DNA of 64,000 nucleotides from Arcobacteraceae bacterium (GTDB lineage Bacteria; Campylobacterota; Campylobacteria; Campylobacterales; Arcobacteraceae): NCBI GenBank assembly GCA_028687375.1, contig JAQUAG010000005.1, positions 1 to 64,000 of the forward strand, read 5' to 3'. Shown piece by piece: positions 27,809 to 35,607 of this stretch (position 1 is its first letter; each line of letters starts with the position of its first letter). The notes under the pieces were generated by a model. It saw only the letters and a program-made list of their open reading frames with translations, ran no database searches and was not told where the DNA came from. The position numbers and the translations under genes were made by a program.

Positions 27809-28039
27809 ATGGCAACGGATTATATTAAAAAAGCAAAAACCATCATTAAGACAGAGTTAGTTAAAAGAGATATAGATTATCCTGAACTAGCTGATATGAT
27901 GCAAAAAATAGGGATTGATGAAAATAGAAATAATTTATCAAACAAGATAAACAGAGGTACTTTTAGTTTTATATTTGTGTTACAAGTATTTGAGGCTTTA
28001 GGGATTGATAATATTGATTTGAAAGGGGTAAAAGTATGA
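27809..28039 (+). CDS. Small DUF6471-like helix-turn-helix protein
   Basis: This 76-aa protein has the pattern of a small Cro-like or DUF6471 domain: a helix KTIIKTELVKRDIDYPELADMM, then NNLSNKINRGTFSFIFVLQVFEALGI. Such proteins are often found just before DNA methyltransferase genes and may control them. Its end overlaps the next start by 4 bp (ATGA), so the two are translationally coupled. Confidence 0.75.
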   Translation: MATDYIKKAKTIIKTELVKRDIDYPELADMMQKIGIDENRNNLSNKINRGTFSFIFVLQVFEALGIDNIDLKGVKV

Positions 28040-30483
28040 AATACAATAATATAAAAGAAGAATCCCTAAAACTTAAAGTTTCACAAGATTATTTTAGTGA
28101 TTTTGATAATACAAAGATATTTGGTAATATCGATTTTTGTGTAGCTTTTAAGCACGACAAGAACACTATTTTTAACAATGATGTTGATGACTGGCACGAT
28201 GTTCTTTTATGGGCAGAGGCAAAGTGTGGCAATCAAGATATTTATAAATCATTGTCACAATTAATTCTAACTATTGGTAAAGCTAGAACTTTTGATAAGA
28301 TTTTACCACCACCTTTTCTAGGTGTTTTTGATTTTGGGAAAATTGCATTTGTGCACTGGAATGCAATACATGACATTTTTTATATGAATGATTTTAATTG
28401 GAATGTTACCCCATCAAACCACGATACAAAAGAATTTAAAATGCTTCTTAAAAAAGTTGAAGAGATTCTGAAAAATGACTATTTAATTTTTAATTTTGAA
28501 ACAGATGATAGAGAATTGAGAAAGTTTATAAAAACAAATTTCAAGTTAAACATTGAAAATCCATCAAAGATAAAAATAACTAAAAACAACTTTATGATTA
28601 TTTACAACAAGTGGCTATTAAATGTAAAGCCTACGATTACTATTGATTGGATTAAAGCTAAAGCAAATGGGATTATTGATGGAGATTTTTACTTGGCGGA
28701 CATATTATCCAACGACAATCAGTCACTCAAAGATAAACTTTTTGTTTTTTTGAAAAAAAATCATTATGAATTGGATAGAAGATTTGATGAGCAAGGTTTA
28801 TTTGATACAAAAACAGCAACTTTTAATGATGAACAAAAGGCACATAATCTATTTTGGAACAAATATGAAAGACCCCCAAAAGAGGAGTATTGGGAATATA
28901 TAGTTAATAGAAGAGATTTATTGGTACCACAAGATGTAAGAGAACGAAAAGGTAGCTTTTTTACTCCACAAATTTGGGTGGAACTTTCACAAAAATATTT
29001 AGAAGACACCTTGGGTGAAAATTGGCAAGATGAATATTATATTTGGGATTGTGCAGCAGGAACAGGAAATTTACTAAATGGACTAACTAATAAATATAAT
29101 ATTTGGGCTTCAACACTTGACCAACAAGATGTGGATGTGATACACGATAGAATTGACACAATGAATAGAAATTCTATTAGTGGTAATGGTTCTAATTTGC
29201 TTCACGATCATATTTTTCAATTTGACTTTTTAAATGACAGTTTTAGTAACCTGCCAAAGTTACTACAAGAAATTATCAACAATCCAGAGAAACGGAGAAA
29301 ATTGGTGGTTTATATTAATCCGCCGTATGCAGAGGTTTCAAGTAATGGAAACAAAGGTAAATCTGGTGTAAATGAATCTAGGATTCACACTCAATATATC
29401 TCACAATTAGGCACTGGTGGGAGAGAGTTATATATTTTATTTTTGACTAGAATATACAAGGAAATTATTGGTTGTCACATAGCTGAATTTTCTAAGATAA
29501 AAGCACTGCAAGGTTCCGCTTTTGAAAAGTTTAGATTATTTTTTAGAGCTAAATTAGAAAAGTGTTTTATAGTTCCAGCTGATACATTTGATAATGTGCG
29601 AGGTAAATTTCCAATTGGGTTTAAAATTTGGGATACAGAGATTGATGAAAAATTTATATTAGTTGAAGCTGATGTCTATGATGTCAATGGAGTGCTTATT
29701 GGTAATAAATCATTTTATGCTTCTGAAAAAAAACAATTTATAAATCAATGGATTTCTAAATATAAAGTAAACGAGAAATTCATAGGTTTTTTAGCAGGAA
29801 CTAATGGAAATGATTTCCAACAAAACAACATCGTTTATATATTAAACAGAAAAGACCAGATGTCAAATCCTAGGGGCATTTGGATTAATAAAGATAATTT
29901 AATTATTTGTTCAATTTATTATGCAGTCCGTAAATGTTTAAATGTAACTTGGCTAAATGACCGTGACCAATTTTTAATACCAAATGCTGAATTTAACAAC
30001 AGTGAATTTGAAAACGATTGTTTAATTTATACTATTTTTAATGTCAATATTCAATACAAAGAGGGAATAAACCACTGGATACCATTTACAGAAGAACAAG
30101 TCAATGCAAAAGAAAAATTTGATAGTAATTTCATGAGTGATTTTATTAATGGCTCTAAAATAAAACCTACAATATCGAATAGTTTGTTTGATATGGATGA
30201 AGATACAAGTGATGGTTTTATATTTAGTGAGGAAGCAAAAAAAGTCTTTGATTGTGGACTTGCTCTATGGAAATATTTTCATACCAAACCAAATATTAAT
30301 GTTAATAGCTCACTTTACGATATTAGAGAATACTTTCAAGGTAGAGATTCTAGTGGCAAGATGAACAACAAGAGTGCAGATGAATATTATATGACATTAA
30401 TAAACGAACTAAGAAGCAATATTAAACTTTTAGCTCAAAAGATAGAGCCAAAGGTTTATGAATATGGTTTTTTAAAAAGATAA
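28036..30483 (+). CDS. Type IIG-like restriction endonuclease/adenine-type DNA methyltransferase
   Basis: This 815-aa protein has an N-terminal region with a possible PD-(D/E)xK nuclease core: Asp33 or Asp51, then Glu61-Ala-Lys63 in LLWAEAKCG. A methyltransferase domain follows with RKGSFFTP near residue 310, the SAM-binding motif I DCAAGTG at 338-344, and the catalytic NPPY at 428-431 typical of N6-adenine methylases. The C-terminal third may recognise the target DNA. A stand-alone methyltransferase is possible if the N-terminal motif is not functional. The frame is intact and translation is coupled to the gene before it. Confidence 0.82.
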   Translation: MKYNNIKEESLKLKVSQDYFSDFDNTKIFGNIDFCVAFKHDKNTIFNNDVDDWHDVLLWAEAKCGNQDIYKSLSQLILTIGKARTFDKILPPPFLGVFDFGKIAFVHWNAIHDIFYMNDFNWNVTPSNHDTKEFKMLLKKVEEILKNDYLIFNFETDDRELRKFIKTNFKLNIENPSKIKITKNNFMIIYNKWLLNVKPTITIDWIKAKANGIIDGDFYLADILSNDNQSLKDKLFVFLKKNHYELDRRFDEQGLFDTKTATFNDEQKAHNLFWNKYERPPKEEYWEYIVNRRDLLVPQDVRERKGSFFTPQIWVELSQKYLEDTLGENWQDEYYIWDCAAGTGNLLNGLTNKYNIWASTLDQQDVDVIHDRIDTMNRNSISGNGSNLLHDHIFQFDFLNDSFSNLPKLLQEIINNPEKRRKLVVYINPPYAEVSSNGNKGKSGVNESRIHTQYISQLGTGGRELYILFLTRIYKEIIGCHIAEFSKIKALQGSAFEKFRLFFRAKLEKCFIVPADTFDNVRGKFPIGFKIWDTEIDEKFILVEADVYDVNGVLIGNKSFYASEKKQFINQWISKYKVNEKFIGFLAGTNGNDFQQNNIVYILNRKDQMSNPRGIWINKDNLIICSIYYAVRKCLNVTWLNDRDQFLIPNAEFNNSEFENDCLIYTIFNVNIQYKEGINHWIPFTEEQVNAKEKFDSNFMSDFINGSKIKPTISNSLFDMDEDTSDGFIFSEEAKKVFDCGLALWKYFHTKPNINVNSSLYDIREYFQGRDSSGKMNNKSADEYYMTLINELRSNIKLLAQKIEPKVYEYGFLKR

Positions 30484-30486
30484 ATT

Positions 30487-30732
30487 ATGACGCAGAAAGA
30501 CCCATCAGAACTAAAATTTATCTACAACAGCGATACAGGTCGTATCACTATGGAAACATACAACGAAGGCTTTTTTAACCAAAGCCTAGATATTACAGAA
30601 GATATTATGGATTTAGCAGTTGAGAAGATATTTGATGATTTATCTTGTGACAATAAAGGGCAAAGAGTTTTATTGGAACGACTTTGGGATAAAAAGAATA
30701 AAATTGAAAAGATTGTGGGGCAGTTGGTTTAA
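30487..30732 (+). CDS. Last passenger gene of the element, 81-aa acidic protein of unknown function
   Basis: It starts three bases after the stop of the methyltransferase gene and is probably the third member of that cargo operon. It is acidic, with FDDLSCDNKGQRVLLERLWDKK near its end, and has no signal peptide or membrane segment. The stop is 28 bp before the right inverted repeat. No function is recognised. Confidence 0.65.
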   Translation: MTQKDPSELKFIYNSDTGRITMETYNEGFFNQSLDITEDIMDLAVEKIFDDLSCDNKGQRVLLERLWDKKNKIEKIVGQLV

Positions 30733-30760
30733 AAGTAGGATTTTTCTTGCTTTTTATATT

Positions 30761-30785
30761 TGGGTTACTTTGCTACATAAGAACG
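30761..30785. repeat. Right terminal inverted repeat of the IS1595-like element
   Basis: TGGGTTACTTTGCTACATAA and the next two bases are the exact reverse complement of 25993-26014. Confidence 0.88.
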
Positions 30786-30794
30786 ATTTAATCC
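30786..30794. repeat. Target-site duplication, right copy (ATTTAATCC)
   Basis: It matches 25982-25990 and directly follows the right end of the element. It encodes the Phe-Asn-Pro of the interrupted InlB-type repeat. Confidence 0.85.
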
Positions 30795-32535
30795 ATCACA
30801 AACTGCTATTACATCAAATACAACTCTCTATCCAAAATGGGTAAAAGAGATAACAAATAGTGTAACACTTCTTGTAAATACTCAATCTTATGGGCAAAGA
30901 GAAGTTACTATTGAAACAATAAGTGGTTTAAGTATTTCAAATACTACCAATAATCCAAATCTAACTGTAGTAGGAAGAAATATGAGTCTTCCATTTGGTA
31001 GCTTTGCATTTAATATTGGTGGTGGATCTAATGGATTTACTGCACCAATGAGTATTATAGTAGATAAAGATGTTGGTTCTTTTACATACTACAAACAAAA
31101 TAACTCTGGAAAATGGACCAATATCACAAAAGCAGTGACACTTATAGGCAATGGAAAAGCAAAAATAGATTTTGATTTAACTGATGGTGGAGTATTTGAT
31201 AGAGATGGAATTGCAAATGGAACGATAGTAGATCCAGGTGGAGTTGCTACAAATAAACTAAATCCATATGTGATAGAGGGTGAAACATTAGTTGGTGATG
31301 TAAGTTTTGTAGAAGATTCTACATCATTTATGGGAACATTGGCTTACAATATTACTGGTGGAAAAGATAAAGAGTTATTTACTTTAAATAGTACTACAGG
31401 TGAATTAAGTTTTAAAAATGCACCTGTTTATAGTACAACTAGTTCAAACGCTTATATTGTAGAGGTTACTGCAAGTGGAACTACAAGTGGTAGTGAAGCA
31501 AGAGCGATTACTGTAACAGTTTTAAATAGTGATGGTGCAAATACAGTTACTCCAATAGTTATTGGAGCATGTGGTAGTTCAAATAGATTAAATCTTTTAA
31601 CAGCACCTACATCTAATCTATGTCAATCAGGAATTGCAAGTAGTGTAACTCAAGCAAACAATCTATTTAATTGGAGTTGTAATAGTGAAGATGTTGCAGT
31701 TGTAAATTGTAGTGCAAATAAAGTGTTACCTGTTGTGATAAGTGACAATAGTAGTGGTGTATCATCAAATACTACTACTACAGATACGGAATACACAACG
31801 ACAGTGACAGATAGTAGTACGAATTCGGTTCAAGCAACAAAATTCATATCAGGTGATAAAAAAGCAGAACATATCGCAAAAGCAAATGGAGTAGCTGTAT
31901 CAACAGCAACATCATATGTAGAGGGGACACAAATCAATGTTAAATCTAGTGGTGATGTTGAGACAACTGTGGAGATGTTAGATGATAGTAACTCTACAGT
32001 TAGTATTAAAGTTGAAGGAAAAGTAACTGGTGATGAGAAAGCAGTTCACTCTTTAAGTGTTGGTGGTAAAGAGACAAAAGCAACTTCAAAAGTAAATGGA
32101 ACAACAACAACAATTTCAGCAGTTGGAGAAGTTGAAACTAAGGCTACAGTTGGTGCAAAAGAGATTATAGCACAGGCTTTTGCAGATGGAAAAGCAACAC
32201 ATATTATAAAAATAGGAAATGTTGAATCAAAAGCAACAATAGAATTTGCTGGAGCACAAACAGTGATGGAAAATGATGGAAGTGTTAAAACTTCAGTTGA
32301 TGAAACTCAAACTATAGGTGGAAATCCAGTAACTGTAAAATCTGTAGTTGCTACAGATAACCAAGGTGAAACTCAAACTTGGTTTGAAGATAGCAATGGA
32401 AATACACTTGAAAGAACAGTAAGTCAAAGTACACCACTAGAAAGTGGAGCGACAATAGATGTAGCAAACGATAGCAATGGTAAGCTTCAATTTAAAATTG
32501 TAACACCAGTTACTAGAGAAATTGTAATCGAATAA
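30795..32535 (+). pseudogene. 3' part of the giant surface protein, cut off by the IS1595-like element
   Basis: The frame is open from the element end to 32535. Joined to the 5' part it completes the InlB-type repeat as FNPSQTAITSNTTLYPKW. It goes on into a choice-of-anchor-U-like domain (DGIANGTIVDPGG), a cadherin-like domain, a Cys module (CGSSN...LC...WSC...VNC) that matches the one near the end of the 5' part, and a long repetitive beta-rich tail. An ATG at 30982 behind AGGAAG could start a 517-aa product, but this lacks a signal peptide and would stay in the cytoplasm. Joined, the original gene has about 1947 codons. Confidence 0.82.
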
Positions 32536-32545
32536 GGGGAAGAAT

Positions 32546-32803
32546 ATGATAAAAAAAATAATCCAATTGGCACTTTTTCTAAGTGCTTTAATGTTTAGTG
32601 GTTGTGGAAGTGGCGATGTAACAGGAGATAGTAATAATACTCAAATTGTTCGAGCAGGGGATATCTATTCTTTAACAACAGGGGATACTATCAAACAAAA
32701 TGATGACAATACAACTATTAGCATCACACATACAATTGAAACAGGTACAAAAATTGTAGAAGTTTTAACTGGAAGTATCACTATTGTGAAAGGAAACTAC
32801 TAA
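32546..32803 (+). CDS. Small lipoprotein
   Basis: This 85-aa protein has a lipoprotein signal: Lys-Lys, a hydrophobic stretch and the lipobox LMFSGCG with Cys20. The mature part is Thr-rich and beta-like. AAGGGGAAGAAT gives a good ribosome binding site 10 bp after the giant gene ends, and its stop overlaps the next start by one base. The three genes thus look like one operon in which the lipoprotein may help export or anchoring of the surface protein (inference). Confidence 0.8.
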   Translation: MIKKIIQLALFLSALMFSGCGSGDVTGDSNNTQIVRAGDIYSLTTGDTIKQNDDNTTISITHTIETGTKIVEVLTGSITIVKGNY

Positions 32804-33351
32804 TGAAAAGAAGATATATATCACTATGCTTACTATTAAGTGCTTCGGCACTTAGTGGTGCTAATCTATTTACAGGTGTTTCTTTCGATTATACAGGTGG
32901 AACAGCTAATGCAAACTATGGTGAAACGGATGTTCATTATGCACAAGGATATGGTTTGAAAGCTGGAATTGAAGATGTGAACTACAGGGTTTATGCAGAT
33001 GTTTCACAAATAAAATGGGATAATTCACAAGCTAATCAAACACTTATAAACGGTGATTTGACATTTCCTGTAGGGAAAATTCTTAATACAAAAAGAGATG
33101 CAAAGTTTTATATGGGAATCCATTATGGAAAAGTTGATTTTAAAACAGATTTAACAAACAACGATAAAAATAGTGGAGATATCTATGGGGTACAAATGGG
33201 TCTTTTATCCCCTTGTATTTTAAATGAAAAAGTTACTATTGAATTGGGATTTAAAAATTCAAAAACAAGTGTAACAACAAGAACAACCACATACAATCAT
33301 GAATTAACTTCATTAACCTCTATGAGACTTGGGATAAATTATAGCTTCTAA
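32803..33351 (+). CDS. Small outer-membrane beta-barrel protein
   Basis: This 182-aa protein has a signal peptide to about residue 20 (LLLSASALSGA). Alternating hydrophobic strands follow, with aromatic ends, and the last residues LGINYSF give the C-terminal Phe of a barrel recognised by BamA. It is last in the surface-protein operon and starts within the lipoprotein stop codon. It resembles 8-stranded outer-membrane proteins; exact function is unknown. Confidence 0.8.
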   Translation: MKRRYISLCLLLSASALSGANLFTGVSFDYTGGTANANYGETDVHYAQGYGLKAGIEDVNYRVYADVSQIKWDNSQANQTLINGDLTFPVGKILNTKRDAKFYMGIHYGKVDFKTDLTNNDKNSGDIYGVQMGLLSPCILNEKVTIELGFKNSKTSVTTRTTTYNHELTSLTSMRLGINYSF

Positions 33352-33366
33352 TTTTTAGAAGCTATA
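33340..33366 (+). terminator. Hairpin at the end of the surface-protein operon
   Basis: A 12-bp perfect stem (TATAGCTTCTAA with its complement) and a 3-base loop overlap the stop codon of the barrel gene. No T-run follows, so it may be a stabilising 3' end or a weak terminator. Confidence 0.4.
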
Positions 33367-33485
33367 ACCAACTAAAGATATAAGAAACATTATTCTAATG
33401 GTATAAAAATTGTATATACCTAAGATATAAAGTGTTATTGATATAAAGAGTTGTAGAGAATCAAAATAAGGAATAAATAGTAAGT

Positions 33486-33695
33486 ATGAATCCAAAAATA
33501 GCTCCTATTCAAGAGATCATTTTTTCAAAAGATGAGATTGCTAATCTTTTTATCACTAATAAAATAATCGAAACAAATCTCGGATGGATGTTTAATAATC
33601 ATAAAATTGATATAATAGCACTGCATCCAAAAGAGATAAAATATATTGAAAATCTACATAAAACAGATAAATATAAAATTGTTTATAAAGATTAA
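33486..33695 (+). CDS. 69-aa protein of unknown function, paralogue of the protein at 12728
   Basis: This 69-aa protein aligns end to end with the product of 12728-12937: (E)II.(S/T)KD.(I/L)...FI, a GW pair, IIALH and a YKI near the end. It has no signal peptide or membrane helix. It lies alone, 134 bp after the barrel gene and 33 bp before the DUF1566 gene. No family is recognised. Confidence 0.65.
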   Translation: MNPKIAPIQEIIFSKDEIANLFITNKIIETNLGWMFNNHKIDIIALHPKEIKYIENLHKTDKYKIVYKD

Positions 33696-33728
33696 AGAAT
33701 ATTAATAAAACAGATTGTATTGGAAAAA

Positions 33729-34166
33729 ATGAGTATATTACCAAAAATGAAATTGTTAAAAATAGCAACTCTTATGATATTTGTGGAGGAGAGTAATCTC
33801 TTTGCTACGTCAAATCAACAAGCTTCTTCAAAAAATGGAGTTTATTTGGATTATCAAAAAAATTTAATGTGGCAAGATGATATAAGTGCTAAAGAGATAA
33901 GAAAGAATTGGGATGGTGCGATGGATTATTGTGATAATCTAACTTTAGCTGGATATGGCGATTGGTACTTACCAAATAAAGATGATTTAGAAACACTTTT
34001 CAAACAAAAGAATTTACTTAAAAACAAACAAACAGCTCCTTATTGGTCTTCAAGTAGTGTATCTAGCAAGATTGATTCGGGATGGATTATCTTTTTTAGT
34101 AATGGTAGTGAAGCTTGGCGAAGTAAAAAAATACCAAACAATGTAAGATGTGTTAGAGGTAGATAA
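33729..34166 (+). CDS. DUF1566 (Lcl-type) domain protein, probably exported
   Basis: This protein of about 145 aa has a short basic start, a weakly hydrophobic stretch (LLKIATLMIFVEESNLFAT) that may be a signal peptide, and then one DUF1566 domain. The domain shows Y..NLMWQDD, W..A..YC..L.LAGYGDWYLPN and WSSSSV, ending in NVRCVRGR. TTG at 33720 is an alternative start; ATG at 33729 is preferred. Such C-type-lectin-like domains occur in secreted or surface proteins, but the ligand is unknown. Confidence 0.75.
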   Translation: MSILPKMKLLKIATLMIFVEESNLFATSNQQASSKNGVYLDYQKNLMWQDDISAKEIRKNWDGAMDYCDNLTLAGYGDWYLPNKDDLETLFKQKNLLKNKQTAPYWSSSSVSSKIDSGWIIFFSNGSEAWRSKKIPNNVRCVRGR

Positions 34167-34216
34167 TTATACTTTGATTAGTAGATAATATTTTTTTTAA
34201 ACGAGAGAAAAAAGAG

Positions 34217-34245
34217 TTGATATTCAAAGGTATCTTTGGTAGAAT
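34217..34245 (+). promoter_or_regulatory. Sigma-70 promoter of the thrE-like pair
   Basis: TTGATA at 34217-34222, a 17-bp spacer and TAGAAT at 34240-34245, 37 bp before the ATG at 34283. Confidence 0.5.
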
Positions 34246-34282
34246 TCCGCATTTTAAATTTTGAAAGAATACCCAAGAAACT

Positions 34283-35044
34283 ATGAACACACAAATTCAA
34301 ACAACTGCTAAAATTTTATTGCAAATAGGAAAGTTACTTTTACAACATGGTGCTGAAACTGAAGTTGTAGAGATAGGGATAAAAAGAGCTGCCAAAAACC
34401 TAGAATATGAAACAATTGAAGTTTTAGTTCTCCCTTATACTATTATGGTAAGTATAACTAATGACGCTCAATGTATCACAAAAATGCAAAGAGCTGAGAG
34501 GCAAGATGTAAATTTTACCGCTGTTGATATTGTAGAAAAGATTATCGCAAATATTAATGTAGAGACAAATCTTGATGAACTACTTACAAGACTACATGAT
34601 GAGCAAAATTTAAGCACAATGTATCCGTATCAATTACGAAGATTGATGGCTGGTTTAGGTTGTGCTTCTTTTAGTTTATTATTTGGTGGGGATGCTTATA
34701 TTTTTATCGTAACATTTTTGGCTTCATTTATCGGATTTAGTCTCAATACTATGTTGCTTAAACGATTTTTTAATCCATTTTTGGTTGTGATTGCTGTCTC
34801 TTTTACAACAGCTCTTATTGCAGGCTTACTTACATTTAGCACTGTTGATTCAAATATTGCAATCTCATCATCGATACTCTTTTTAGTTCCGAGTGTTGCT
34901 TTTATCAACTCTGTTAATGACTTTATAAAAAGACACTATACAAACGGTCTAACAAGGGGTATTAGAGGAGTTATGATATCTTTTGCAATTGCTATAGGGA
35001 TGTTTATGGCTTTACATATTTTAGGGATAGAGAGGTTTATATGA
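34283..35044 (+). CDS. Threonine/serine exporter, large subunit (ThrE/YjjP-like)
   Basis: This 253-aa protein has an N-terminal soluble domain with the family sequence LLQHGAETEVVE and, from about residue 120, five hydrophobic helices. It matches the N-terminal half of ThrE (DUF1212/YjjP). The second half is a separate gene that overlaps it by 4 bp (ATGA). The two subunits probably form an inner-membrane exporter for threonine, serine or a small acid such as succinate (as reported for YjjPB in E. coli). Confidence 0.85.
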   Translation: MNTQIQTTAKILLQIGKLLLQHGAETEVVEIGIKRAAKNLEYETIEVLVLPYTIMVSITNDAQCITKMQRAERQDVNFTAVDIVEKIIANINVETNLDELLTRLHDEQNLSTMYPYQLRRLMAGLGCASFSLLFGGDAYIFIVTFLASFIGFSLNTMLLKRFFNPFLVVIAVSFTTALIAGLLTFSTVDSNIAISSSILFLVPSVAFINSVNDFIKRHYTNGLTRGIRGVMISFAIAIGMFMALHILGIERFI

Positions 35045-35496
35045 TTGAAAATATTCTTGTAGCAACTACTATTTCAGTTGCGTTTGCTATTTTGTTTAAT
35101 GCACCTAAAAGAGCATTGTTACCAATTGTTTTTTTAGGTATTGTTGCCCTTTTGGTACGAACTTTTATGCTTGAGTATTATGGACTAAGCATTGAATTTG
35201 CTACTTTTATGGCGTCATTAAGCATAGGGATTCTTTGTATTTTTTTCTCATCGATTCAAAATATTCCTATTTTGGTTTATGCTATATCTAGCTCTATCGT
35301 TTTAGTCCCTACGATGAATGCCTACAAAGCAATGATAGGATTGTTACAAATTTCAACCAATCATATAATGGATCAAGCTCTTATTATTCAAACGCTTCAT
35401 TATAGTTTAAAAACTTGGTTTATTTTTGGTGCTATTGCTATAGGAGTTGTTATTCCTACACAATTTATCAGTAAACATAGATTTAAAATTTTGTAA
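35041..35496 (+). CDS. Threonine/serine exporter, small subunit (ThrE_2/YjjB-like)
   Basis: This 151-aa protein has four hydrophobic helices and the family pattern NAPKRALLPI near its start. It is translated by coupling from the large-subunit gene. Together the pair covers the length of a single-chain ThrE. Confidence 0.85.
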   Translation: MIENILVATTISVAFAILFNAPKRALLPIVFLGIVALLVRTFMLEYYGLSIEFATFMASLSIGILCIFFSSIQNIPILVYAISSSIVLVPTMNAYKAMIGLLQISTNHIMDQALIIQTLHYSLKTWFIFGAIAIGVVIPTQFISKHRFKIL

Positions 35497-35607
35497 TACA
35501 AGGTAAAATGTAATTAAAATGTAACTAGTTTAAGATGTATAAAGTTATAATATTTTTAATTATGTTATCTCTAATCTAAATTAAAAAGACTTGATAAAAG
35601 GGTGTGA

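Larger units (their letters stand above)
25991..30785. mobile_element. IS1595-like transposable element with restriction-modification passenger genes (about 4.8 kb)
   Basis: The left end 25991-26014 and the right end 30761-30785 are inverted copies, identical over 22 bp (25993-26014 against 30782-30761). ATTTAATCC flanks both sides. Inside are a 170-aa ORF, an IS1595-type transposase on the minus strand, a small HTH-like gene, a type IIG-like restriction-methyltransferase and an 81-aa ORF. The element interrupts an InlB-type repeat of the surface-protein gene, and joining 25990 to 30795 keeps the frame. Elements of the IS1595 family carrying passenger genes are known; this cargo set is inferred from the sequence. 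Confidence 0.88.

Noticed and set aside
30620-30844. A plus-strand ORF that spans the right end of the element.
   Set aside because: It overlaps the 81-aa passenger gene in another frame and reads through the inverted repeat into a disrupted gene; chance frame.
30982-32535. A separate 517-aa gene with its own ATG and an AGGAAG in front.
   Set aside because: The frame continues upstream to the element end, completes the split InlB-type repeat, and the product would lack a signal peptide; it is the 3' part of the split gene.
33720-33728. TTG at 33720 as start of the DUF1566 gene.
   Set aside because: An ATG three codons later is more likely; neither has a strong ribosome binding site, so the choice remains open.
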